A stretch of DNA of 7,458 nt, taken from positions 1-7,458 of the forward strand of contig DATJPD010000217.1 of assembly GCA_035506575.1 (NCBI GenBank), in the 5' to 3' direction. This document shows, piece after piece, positions 1 to 6,474 of this stretch. The translations under genes were made by a program, and so were the position numbers. The notes under the pieces were generated by a model. It was not told the origin of the DNA. It saw only the letters and a list, made by a program, of their open reading frames with translations, and did not search any database. Positions within the stretch are counted from its first letter, which is position 1. Each line of letters starts with the position of its first letter. Origin of the DNA: DATJPD01 sp035506575 (GTDB lineage Bacteria > Pseudomonadota > Alphaproteobacteria > CACIAM-22H2).

Positions 1-62
1 TTGTTCGGTAGCAGCGGTGCAATCAGCGACCACTCGACGTCCGTCAGATCAAAGCGAGCCAT
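1..62 (-). CDS. IS5-family transposase, N-terminal 20 codons only
   Basis: The reverse complement from 62 reads MARFDLTDVEWSLIAPLLPN and runs off the window. The pattern M-x-R-x-D-L-T-D-x-E-W-x-x-I-x-P-L-L-P is the hallmark start of IS5-family (IS427-like) DDE transposases, whose first part (DUF4096-type) binds the inverted repeats. In many such elements the transposase is made from two overlapping frames by programmed frameshifting; that cannot be tested here. The gene sits inside its element, reads away from the neighbouring EAL-type gene, and is unrelated to it. The start is the first ATG, and only a poor Shine-Dalgarno (GGGAGCTTGGAAC) precedes it. Confidence 0.75.
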   Translation of the reverse strand, partial: MARFDLTDVEWSLIAPLLPN

Positions 63-140
63 GTTCCAAGCTCCCACCGTTTGGAAGCTTGAATCACATC
101 TCGCCCCTCAAGGGAATCCATTTATGAGTACAGAACCTAG
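1..140 (-). mobile_element. End of an IS5-type insertion sequence (partial)
   Basis: The left edge holds the terminal part of an insertion sequence whose body extends out of the window. It contains the transposase start (ATG at 62 reading leftwards) and a roughly 75-bp leader. Read on the minus strand, the outer end begins near GGTTCTGTACTCATAAA (about 136 down to 120), a plausible terminal inverted repeat, next to a CTAG at 137-140 that could be the target duplication. The family call rests on the transposase N-terminus. The exact boundary is an inference, because the other end of the element is not visible and no matching repeat can be compared. Confidence 0.6.
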
Positions 141-177
141 CGGGCCGGGACGGGCGGAAGCGGCGGAGGCGGCCGCT

Positions 178-1491
178 TCAGTCGTCCATCATCATCGCGG
201 TCTTGATCGCCTCGGTGACGCGGATGCCCTTGCGCAGCACCGCATCGACGGCTTGGCCCTGAACCATGTCGATGCCGTGGCTGTTGGCATAGAGCAGCCC
301 GGCCACGCTGCCGCACCGGGCCAGGATGTATTTGCAATTTCCGCCATTCGCCGCCGTCTCGAGCTTCTCGAGGAAGCCGCGTTCCCGGTCGCCCTCGAGC
401 GACAGCAGATCGTTCGACCAGAACACCTTGGCGTAATCGCAGCCGAGCGCCTCGAGGTCGAACTGTGCTACCCAGAAATCGTTCAGCCCGTCGATGCAGA
501 TCCGGTACTCGCGATCGGCCGCGAGCCGCAGAAGCTGCCGGTAGAGCGGCAGATTCTCCATCAAATCGCCTTTGTTGATCTCGAGCACGACCTTACCGCG
601 GAAGGCCGCCGGCAGGCGCTCGTCGAACTTCTGGAACGCCGGCCCGAGGGCGGTCGACAGATTAATGTTGATGCCAATGCTCTCGTTGCCCATGAAGTCG
701 AGCCCGTGGTTCAGGCTTCGCAGCAGGCTGTTGTCGAGGCTCGAGGTGAAGTGGTTGAACAGCCAACGATTGGCCGACAGGTCGAAATCCGGGCTCAACC
801 GCTCCTGCAACCCTTTGATCGTGATGTAGAGCTCGAAATATTCCTTGTTCTTGTCGCTGTCGTCGCGAATGTTGATCACGGCTTGGTTGAAGATGAAGGG
901 CGACAGGTCGAACTGGTGCAGCGCCTTGTCGATCTTCGCGAGTTCTTCGGGGCCGATCGCCGGCTTCGCGTCGGCTGCCGCTGCCAGCGCCGCGGCGCTG
1001 CCCTCTACCTTGCTGATCCCCTCCAGGTAGCGGATCACATGGACGAAGTTCATCGATAGCTCGAGAATCGACCAGACGTGAGTCTCTTTGTACGGGTTGG
1101 GCCCGGTCATCTTCGTCTTGGCCAGCAGCATGGCCTCGATCTTCTTGCACACGTCCTCGACGGCGGAGAACTTCAGGCCCTTGTAGAGCATGATCATGTC
1201 GCCGTTGGAGATGTTGAACATCTGCAGATGCGCTGCGTTTGACGCGACCTCGCTCAGCATGCGGTTGATGACGTTGGTGTCGTTGATCTCGGTGTTCTCG
1301 AGCAGGCTGAGATGCAGGTGCACCATCCGCATGCCCTGCATGTCCTTGCTCGCGGACTGCAGCAGGGTCATCAGCTTGGGGTCGTCGAATTCCTGTTCTT
1401 TCGGCAGCAGGGCGGCGGCATTGCGCGTGCCGGGCATGACGCGAACATGGTCGCGGAGCGGCCTATGCTGCGATGGCGTGGGTCGGTTCAT
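178..1491 (-). CDS. Degenerate GGDEF-EAL domain protein, probable non-catalytic c-di-GMP effector
   Basis: A soluble protein of 437 residues with no signal peptide or membrane segment. The C-terminal part (about 190-425) follows the order of EAL phosphodiesterase motifs: YFELYI at 218-223 for the EAL signature, NLS at 277-279, LEINK at 303-307 for E(L/I)TE, CIDG at 332-335 for the DDFG loop, K355, and VQGQ at 410-413 for the QG motif. Key catalytic positions are lost: the second Asp of the DD pair is Gly335, and the AEGVE segment reads ARCGS (391-395), so the general-base region has no Glu. The N-terminal part (about 55-125) resembles a very eroded GGDEF fold with NGDMI at 96-100. I infer an inactive enzyme used for c-di-GMP sensing or protein docking. 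The start at 1491 is supported by GAGGGA about 8 bases upstream. It is monocistronic, read away from the kinase gene, with a CtrA-like box about 105 bp upstream. The domain assignment is confident only for EAL. Confidence 0.75.
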   Translation of the reverse strand: MNRPTPSQHRPLRDHVRVMPGTRNAAALLPKEQEFDDPKLMTLLQSASKDMQGMRMVHLHLSLLENTEINDTNVINRMLSEVASNAAHLQMFNISNGDMIMLYKGLKFSAVEDVCKKIEAMLLAKTKMTGPNPYKETHVWSILELSMNFVHVIRYLEGISKVEGSAAALAAAADAKPAIGPEELAKIDKALHQFDLSPFIFNQAVINIRDDSDKNKEYFELYITIKGLQERLSPDFDLSANRWLFNHFTSSLDNSLLRSLNHGLDFMGNESIGININLSTALGPAFQKFDERLPAAFRGKVVLEINKGDLMENLPLYRQLLRLAADREYRICIDGLNDFWVAQFDLEALGCDYAKVFWSNDLLSLEGDRERGFLEKLETAANGGNCKYILARCGSVAGLLYANSHGIDMVQGQAVDAVLRKGIRVTEAIKTAMMMDD

Positions 1492-1837
1492 GCCCTTTTC
1501 CCTCGTTCCCGACGCGGTCGGCGGCGGTTCAAGACGCGCGCAAACGGCCTCGGCTGGTCCATGTCCCAGCCGGGTGAAACGTTAAACGGCTCTCGTTAAT
1601 CGTGCCTTAACGGTCGCCCCCGACCGGCGTGCAGACCGCCAGATATACGCGGCAGCGGCCGCGGACACAAGCAGGCCAATGACGAACCCCTGCGGCAGGG
1701 CCGCGGAACCCGCGCATTTGCGGGTCGATTAACCCGTTTTTTACGGGGCGCCGGTATGAGTAGGGCCGCATGACAAAGCGCGTCCTTGTGGGCGCCGCAC
1801 TCTCGCAAAACAAGCCATCCGCGGATGCGGCCGGTCT
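1492..1837. other. Divergent intergenic region between the EAL-type gene and the kinase gene
   Basis: A stretch of 346 bases with no convincing gene, lying between two divergently read genes, so it should carry promoters for both. It contains a cluster of three TTAA motifs at 1583-1610 including a perfect CtrA-type box, a short hairpin ACCCGC-GCATTT-GCGGGT at 1708-1725, and a second inverted repeat CCCGT-TTTTT-ACGGG at 1733-1747. The hairpins lack a following run of T and are upstream of both genes, so they look regulatory or incidental rather than terminators. I could not pick a convincing -35/-10 pair. Confidence 0.6.
1596..1611. promoter_or_regulatory. Perfect CtrA-type box TTAA-N7-TTAAC
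   Basis: TTAATCGTGCCTTAAC matches the full alphaproteobacterial CtrA consensus TTAA-N7-TTAAC. Because the flanking base on the other side is G, the minus strand also reads TTAA-N7-TTAAC. A further TTAA lies at 1583-1586, giving a cluster of three in a GC-rich setting. The box is about 105 bp upstream of the EAL-type start and about 227 bp upstream of the kinase start, so the EAL-type gene is the likelier target. CtrA control of c-di-GMP and motility genes is well established in Alphaproteobacteria; binding here is inferred from the motif alone. Confidence 0.5.
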
Positions 1838-3574
1838 GTGGCACGCATGATCCCACATCGTGATATCCGGCGCGGACTGGCGGCTCTCACGGTCCTGATC
1901 CTGGTGCTCCTGTGGGGCGGCCTCGCGCTCTATCTGCGCTATGACAAGACGCAGACGATCGACAACGCGAACCGGCAGGGCGAGAACCTGTCGCGCGCCT
2001 TTGCCGAGCACATCACCAGCATCCTGCGCTCGTTCGACCAGACCTCACGCGCGATGGTGAGTGAGTACGAGCGTGCGCCGAAAAGCTTCGATGCCGCGAC
2101 GGCCATCGAAAGGCATGCCGTGCTGCGCGATGCGACGATCCAGGTCGGCGTCATCGGCGCGGACGGCTACTTGATTACATCGAATCTGCCGGTTGTGTCC
2201 AAGGAGCGTGTCTATCTTGGCGATCGCGAGCATTTCAAGGTTCACGTCGCCCGCGACACTGGCGAGCTCTTCATCAGCAAGCCCGTGATCGGCCGCGTCT
2301 CGGGACGTTGGTCGATCCAGCTCACCCGGCGGATCAACAACCCGGACGGCTCCTTCGGCGGGTTCATGCTCATCTCCCTCGACCCCGAGTATCTGTCGAA
2401 GTTCTATGAATCGATCGACATCGGCCGCAACGGCGTCATCACCGTCGTCGGGCTCGACGGAATCGTCCGCGCTCGCGCGACTGGAAGCGGCGAGACGGCG
2501 ATTGGACAAAGCCTCAAGCAGGCGGAGCTCTGGCATGCCCTGAGCGAAGCACCCAACGGACGCTTCGAGGTCGTAAGCCCGATCGATGAGACCGATCGGC
2601 TGTTCAACTACACGTCGATCGCCGGCTATCCACTCGTGGTCAATGTCGGACTGGCGCGTAGCGACGTGCTGACCCATTACGCGCGGCGGCGCAATGTCCT
2701 GCTCGCCGCCGCCCTGGCCATCTCGCTGCTGGTGATTGCAGCCGCCGGCCTTTTGATGCGGCAAGCCGGCCTGCAAATGCAGATCGAAGCAGAGTTGCGC
2801 CGCTACCAAGAGGAGTTGATCGAAAGCCGCAACGAGGCCGATGCGGCGAACCGCGCGAAATCGGAGTTCCTCGCCAATATGAGCCACGAGCTCCGAACGC
2901 CGCTCAACGCCATCATCGGTTTTTCGGAGTTCATGGCTGGCGGCGGTCTCGGGCCGGTCGGCTCGCCGAAGTACCTCGAATACGCGCGCGACATCAACAA
3001 CAGCGGGCGGCATCTCCTCGACATGATCTCGGAGGTGCTCGACATGTCGAAGATCGAAGCCGGACAATATGAGCTCGTGCCGGAAGACGTGGACGTTTCG
3101 GACACGGTCGAGTTCTGTGTACGCCTCGTCGCCGGCCGTGCCGAGGCGGGGCAGATCTCGCTGGTCAACCAGGTCAGCCCCGAGCTTCCCAAAGCCCGGG
3201 CTGATGCGCGGGCCCTCCGTCAGATCCTGCTTAACCTGCTGTCGAACGCGGTGAAGTTCACGCCCGCGGGCGGACGGGTGACCGTGAGCGCGGCGGCGAA
3301 CGGACAGCACGAAATCCGCCTGATCGTTTCGGACACCGGCGTGGGCATCAACGCCGCCGACCTGAAACGTATCGGTGAGCCGTTCCGCCAGCTCGGCCGC
3401 AGCCTCACCAAGCCGCAGGAAGGCACGGGCCTCGGGCTTGCGATCACCAAGCGACTGGTCGAAATGCACGGCGGCTACGTCGAGATCGAGAGCGCGCCGG
3501 GGCGGGGCACCGCAGTCATGGTGAACCTGCCGGCCGCGCGGGCGCCCGACCGCCGCGTTTCGGCCGTCGGCTAG
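1838..3574 (+). CDS. Membrane sensor histidine kinase with periplasmic Cache-like domain
   Basis: A 578-residue inner-membrane two-component kinase that should autophosphorylate on histidine in response to an external ligand and pass phosphate to an unlinked regulator. Order of parts: a first membrane helix at about 14-34, a periplasmic sensor at about 36-282 with the look of a double Cache (PDC) domain, a second membrane helix at about 286-307, a short coiled linker (about 311-342), HisKA with the phospho-acceptor His350 in MSHELRTPLN, then HATPase_c with an N box NLLSNAVKFTP (466-476), G1 DTGVGI (499-504) and G2 GTGLGLAITKRL (529-540). All core residues are present, so it should be active. 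It has no receiver domain and no adjacent response regulator, making it an orphan kinase. Start choice is weak: GTG at 1838 gives MARM..., ATG at 1847 is nine bases further in, and neither has a good Shine-Dalgarno. The ligand cannot be predicted; amino acids or organic acids are usual for this sensor class. Confidence 0.9.
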   Translation: MARMIPHRDIRRGLAALTVLILVLLWGGLALYLRYDKTQTIDNANRQGENLSRAFAEHITSILRSFDQTSRAMVSEYERAPKSFDAATAIERHAVLRDATIQVGVIGADGYLITSNLPVVSKERVYLGDREHFKVHVARDTGELFISKPVIGRVSGRWSIQLTRRINNPDGSFGGFMLISLDPEYLSKFYESIDIGRNGVITVVGLDGIVRARATGSGETAIGQSLKQAELWHALSEAPNGRFEVVSPIDETDRLFNYTSIAGYPLVVNVGLARSDVLTHYARRRNVLLAAALAISLLVIAAAGLLMRQAGLQMQIEAELRRYQEELIESRNEADAANRAKSEFLANMSHELRTPLNAIIGFSEFMAGGGLGPVGSPKYLEYARDINNSGRHLLDMISEVLDMSKIEAGQYELVPEDVDVSDTVEFCVRLVAGRAEAGQISLVNQVSPELPKARADARALRQILLNLLSNAVKFTPAGGRVTVSAAANGQHEIRLIVSDTGVGINAADLKRIGEPFRQLGRSLTKPQEGTGLGLAITKRLVEMHGGYVEIESAPGRGTAVMVNLPAARAPDRRVSAVG

Positions 3575-3674
3575 GAGGACGGCGATAGCGGACGCGGCGG
3601 CGGATTGACGGGGGGCATTCGGGTCGGTGAAGCTGCAAGCCACCGAACCAAAACCTCCACAGGGTCGAACCGCC

Positions 3675-4907
3675 ATGCCCGTTCCACAGCCTCCCGCGTT
3701 GTCTTTCGCCGAACGCGACCGCCGCTGGGCGGGCGTGCGCGGTCTGTTGCGCGAGCAGGGCCTCGCCGGTGCCGTCGTTGCCGGATTTCGCGCCCGCGAA
3801 ATGTACGAGAGCTACATCAGCGACGACTACAACGAAGGCTGCGTGATCTTCCCGGTCGAAGGCGACCCGGTGGTCGTGACCTGGGCGGCCTTGCGCGTCA
3901 TGCGCGCCCGCTGGTCGGCCGAACGCGGCCACAAGCTGTGGGTGGAAGATTATCGTGTCGCCACGTCGGGTACGGCGGCCGCGACGGTGATCAAGGAAAA
4001 AGGCCTGGCCGGGACCCGTCTCGGCGTGGTCGGCCTGTCCTCGCAGGCTCCGACCGAGCACTACGGCGCCATCCCCGCCAATTTCTGGCTCGAGTTGACG
4101 GCGGCTTTGCCCGGGACAGCCTTCACCGACATTTCCGAGGAGTTCAGCCACCTGATGCTCGTCAAGAGCGCCGAAGAGATGGCGCAGGTCCGCTATGCGG
4201 CGCGTGCGGCGGAGGCGGCCTGCAAGGTCATCATCGACGTGTGCGAGCCGGGGGTCGGCGAGGAGGTCGTGTTTGCCGAGGCGACGCGCGAGATGCTGCG
4301 CCACGGCATCGGACTGCGCTATCCGATGATCGTGATGAACTCAGGTCCGCACACTTTGTCCTGGGGGCCGCCGCGCTGGACGACGCGCGGAGAGGCGCCG
4401 CGCATGTTGGAAAAAGGCGATCTCATGCAGGCGGAGCTGATGCCGCTGTGCGGCAATCAGGAGGTCCAGGTGCAGATGACCGTGGCCCTCGACCCGCTCG
4501 ACGACACGAACAAGACCTGCGAGCGCGTGGCCCGTGAGTCCTACGAGGCCGGCTTGAAGGCGCTTCGCCCCGGCATCGTGTTTTCGGATCTCGTTGCGGC
4601 GATGGAGGAGCCGTTCAAGCGCTCGGGGTGCTGGGCGTATACGCCGCTTGTGCACTCGCTCGGGCCGCATTTCCTGATGGGCCGCACGAGGATCAACATG
4701 GAGAAGCTCGAACTCGGCATCCGCTTCGCAGGGGCTCCGACCGCGCGCGAGCGGACGGCCACCCTCCAGCCGGGCATGGTGTTCGCGTTCGAGCCCAATG
4801 CCTGTCTCGGCGATCACCGGGTGAATATCGGCGGGACGGTGATCGTCACCGAGACCGGCTGCGAGGAGCTCAACGAGATCTCGACGCGCGTCACGCACAA
4901 GCAATAA
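3675..4907 (+). CDS. M24-fold (Xaa-Pro peptidase/creatinase-like) protein with altered metal site
   Basis: A cytoplasmic protein of 410 residues with the two-part architecture of creatinases and prolidases: an N-terminal creatinase_N-like domain (about 10-155) and a C-terminal pita-bread M24 domain (about 165-405). Anchors of the M24 fold are GDLMQAEL at 248-255, HSLGPHFLMG at 327-336, FAFEPN at 370-375 and a terminal IGGTVIVTETG at 385-395. Compared with the five canonical metal ligands D, D, H, E, E, only His332 and Glu373 are kept. The first Asp is Glu254, the second, 11 residues on, is Gln265, and the last Glu is Gly386. It may therefore be a metal-free hydrolase like creatinase, or act on a non-peptide substrate. 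ATG at 3675 has AGGG about 10 bases upstream; a GTG at 3627 would add 16 residues (MKLQATEPKPPQGRTA) with no homology-like character. It follows the kinase gene by 100 bp and converges on the amidohydrolase gene. Confidence 0.85.
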   Translation: MPVPQPPALSFAERDRRWAGVRGLLREQGLAGAVVAGFRAREMYESYISDDYNEGCVIFPVEGDPVVVTWAALRVMRARWSAERGHKLWVEDYRVATSGTAAATVIKEKGLAGTRLGVVGLSSQAPTEHYGAIPANFWLELTAALPGTAFTDISEEFSHLMLVKSAEEMAQVRYAARAAEAACKVIIDVCEPGVGEEVVFAEATREMLRHGIGLRYPMIVMNSGPHTLSWGPPRWTTRGEAPRMLEKGDLMQAELMPLCGNQEVQVQMTVALDPLDDTNKTCERVARESYEAGLKALRPGIVFSDLVAAMEEPFKRSGCWAYTPLVHSLGPHFLMGRTRINMEKLELGIRFAGAPTARERTATLQPGMVFAFEPNACLGDHRVNIGGTVIVTETGCEELNEISTRVTHKQ

Positions 4908-4931
4908 CGGCCCGCGAGGAGCGGGCCGTTA
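4905..4931. terminator. Shared hairpin between convergent genes
   Basis: TAACGGCCCGC, loop GAGGA, GCGGGCCGTTA: a perfect 11-bp stem beginning in the stop codon of the M24 gene and ending 26 bases from the stop of the convergent amidohydrolase gene. Its position between two 3' ends and its G/C-rich stem suit a bidirectional terminator. Neither side has a long T run (ACCATCG on the plus side, TTGCTTG on the minus side), so efficiency as an intrinsic terminator is uncertain. Confidence 0.7.
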
Positions 4932-4956
4932 CCATCGACTGCAGAGGCAGCGGCGG

Positions 4957-5979
4957 TTACTTGAGCCGCAGCATCCGCTCGGCGTTGAGGTGGTAGATTT
5001 TCTTGCGCTCGTCCTCGGTGATGTCGAGCTCGTTGAGCACCTTGATGATGTCGCGGATGAACAGCGGGCCGCCCTCGGGGTCGAACGGGCAGTCGGTGCC
5101 GAACAGCACGTGCTCGCAGCCGAAGAAGTCGATGCCGCATCTCGTGCCGGACTTCGAGCCGTTGATCGCGGTGTCGCCGAAGAACATGCGGAAATAGTCG
5201 ACCGGCCGGCGGCCCTTTTTCTTCATGTCGGCGACGATCTGCGCGTAGTGCGGTTCGGCGTTCTCGCGCGTGCCCAGCTGGTCGAGGCCCAGGCCCACGC
5301 GCGCGTCGAGGAACGGCACCATGGCGCCGAGATGGTGGGTGATGACCTTGAGATTCGGCCAGCGGTCGAAGAAGCCGGAGAACACCATGCGCGCCATGGC
5401 AGCGCTGGTCTCATACGGCCAGCCGAACACCCACCAGATGTCGTATTTGGAGCCCTGCTCGGTCGGGTAGTCCGCAAATTTCTGCGGACGTGTCGGGTGC
5501 ATCCACACCGGCAGGTCGTAGGAGTGCATCTTCTCGAAGATCGGCCCGAATTCGGGATCGTCGAGCGGCCGTCCGTTGACGTTGGTCATGATCTGGATGC
5601 CCTTGGCGCCCAGCTTCTCGACCGCGCGGGTGATCTCGGCCAGGCCCGCCTTGACGTTGTTCATCGGGACCGAGGCGACGAACGCGGGGAACTCCTTCGG
5701 GTGCTTGGCGACGATCTCCGCCATGCCGTCGTTGGCCAGCTTGGCGAGGTCGGGCGACTTGTCCGGCGGGGCCACGTATTCGATCGCCGGCATCGACAAG
5801 GTGAGGACCTGCTGATACTCCGGACCGAAGCTGTGCATCATCCGCAGCCGCGCATCGAGATCGTAGAGGATCGGAATGTCGGTCCAACGGCGGATGGCCG
5901 CCTTGTTGGGGATGATTTCGACCATCTTGTCGAAATAGCTGCGCGGGAAAATGTGCGGGAAAATATCGATCTTGCGCAT
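4957..5979 (-). CDS. Amidohydrolase_2 family metal-dependent hydrolase/decarboxylase (ACMSD-like)
   Basis: A 340-residue TIM-barrel protein of the amidohydrolase_2 family, which contains aminocarboxymuconate-semialdehyde decarboxylase and resorcylate decarboxylases as well as hydrolases of cyclic compounds. Visible motifs: the strand-1 site IDIFPHIFP (4-12), WMHPTRP (159-165) with metal ligand His161, VITHHLGAMVPFLDAR (212-227) with His215/His216, and FGTDCPFDPEGG (293-304) with Asp296. The tail NAERML is typical. In the usual strand-1 motif HxH the first His is Phe7 here; His9 remains. The length is usual for the family. ATG at 5979 is preceded by AAGGA about 11 bases upstream. It is convergent with the M24 gene and separated from the exported-protein genes by about 160 bp, so it is probably transcribed alone. 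The substrate is not predictable; catabolism of an aromatic or other cyclic carboxylic acid is an inference from the family. Confidence 0.85.
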   Translation of the reverse strand: MRKIDIFPHIFPRSYFDKMVEIIPNKAAIRRWTDIPILYDLDARLRMMHSFGPEYQQVLTLSMPAIEYVAPPDKSPDLAKLANDGMAEIVAKHPKEFPAFVASVPMNNVKAGLAEITRAVEKLGAKGIQIMTNVNGRPLDDPEFGPIFEKMHSYDLPVWMHPTRPQKFADYPTEQGSKYDIWWVFGWPYETSAAMARMVFSGFFDRWPNLKVITHHLGAMVPFLDARVGLGLDQLGTRENAEPHYAQIVADMKKKGRRPVDYFRMFFGDTAINGSKSGTRCGIDFFGCEHVLFGTDCPFDPEGGPLFIRDIIKVLNELDITEDERKKIYHLNAERMLRLK

Positions 5980-6141
5980 CGGTCGGGCTGTCCTTGGAAA
6001 GTGCTGAGGCGCCGCACTTTACACAGGCGGTCCTGGTTCGGCCAGCCCCGGGCCGTGGGCCCGCCGTTGGGTGGGCGCGGACCCATGCGGACCGGAGCGC
6101 GACGGTTCCCGGAACCGCCGGAAACCGCCGCGTCCGACGGG

Positions 6142-6474
6142 TCAGCTCCAGTGCGGGATATTCAGCTTTTGCGCCGTGGCCTGGTCGTAGCGGCCGGTCG
6201 GCTTTAACGCGTTCTTTTTCTGGAAGTCGCGCAGGGCGGCGGTGGTGTTGCGGCCCCAGATGCCGTCGGTCGAGACGTGCTCGCCCTTGCTTTGCAGCGC
6301 GGCCTGGATCTCTTCGACCCGGCGGGCCGACATGTGGTGATCCGTCGAGGGCAGCGACGCCTGGGACTTGGGCGTATTCGTGGCCGTGGGCTGTGTCGCC
6401 GGCGTGGCTGCGAAGGCGCCGACGGATGTTGCCACGAGAAGTGCTGCGGCGATGATGGGCATCGAGCGTGTCAT
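6142..6474 (-). CDS. Exported peptidoglycan-binding domain protein
   Basis: A 110-residue protein made for the periplasm or outer envelope. Residues 1-22 are a signal peptide (basic MTR, hydrophobic IIAAALLVATSVG, cleavage after AFA). A Thr/Pro/Ser-rich linker runs from 24 to 45. Residues 50-106 form a single PG_binding_1 domain: RVEEIQAALQSKG, then DGIWGRNTTAALRDFQKKNAL, then PTGRYDQATAQKL, the standard three-helix repeat with its DGxxGxxTxxALxxFQ core. There is no catalytic domain, so it likely binds the cell wall only. The start is firm: AAAGGAG lies 8 bases upstream, inside the end of the upstream gene, with which it shares an ATGA overlap (6471-6474). Translation of the two is therefore probably coupled. 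Confidence 0.88.
   Translation of the reverse strand: MTRSMPIIAAALLVATSVGAFAATPATQPTATNTPKSQASLPSTDHHMSARRVEEIQAALQSKGEHVSTDGIWGRNTTAALRDFQKKNALKPTGRYDQATAQKLNIPHWS

Noticed and set aside
1..1059. A long open frame on the plus strand of 352 residues
   Set aside because: It is antisense to the EAL-type gene and crosses the insertion-sequence end. Its composition (many His, Val, Glu, Arg) is typical of an antisense shadow in GC-rich DNA, and the minus-strand protein has recognisable domain motifs.
1708..1747. Two hairpins that might be a transcription terminator
   Set aside because: They lie upstream of both divergent genes, and the T run is in the loop of the second rather than after a stem, so there is nothing to terminate.
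1607..2011. A minus-strand frame of 134 residues overlapping the kinase start
   Set aside because: It overlaps the kinase membrane helix coding region and has no domain or good ribosome-binding site; the overlap region is better explained by the kinase.
2045..3676. A 543-residue open frame antisense to the histidine kinase
   Set aside because: The plus strand encodes a complete kinase with all motifs. The antisense product is rich in Arg, Asp and His and shows no domain.
6049..6117. Hairpins CGGGCC-GTG-GGCCCG (6049-6063) and CGGTTCC-C-GGAACCG (6103-6117) downstream of the peptidoglycan-binding gene
   Set aside because: They could help end transcription of the exported-protein operon, but the stems are short and lack a T run, so I do not call a terminator.
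4990..6207. A 405-residue open frame antisense to the amidohydrolase
   Set aside because: It is explained by codon bias of the amidohydrolase gene and runs over two genes and a spacer without any recognisable domain.
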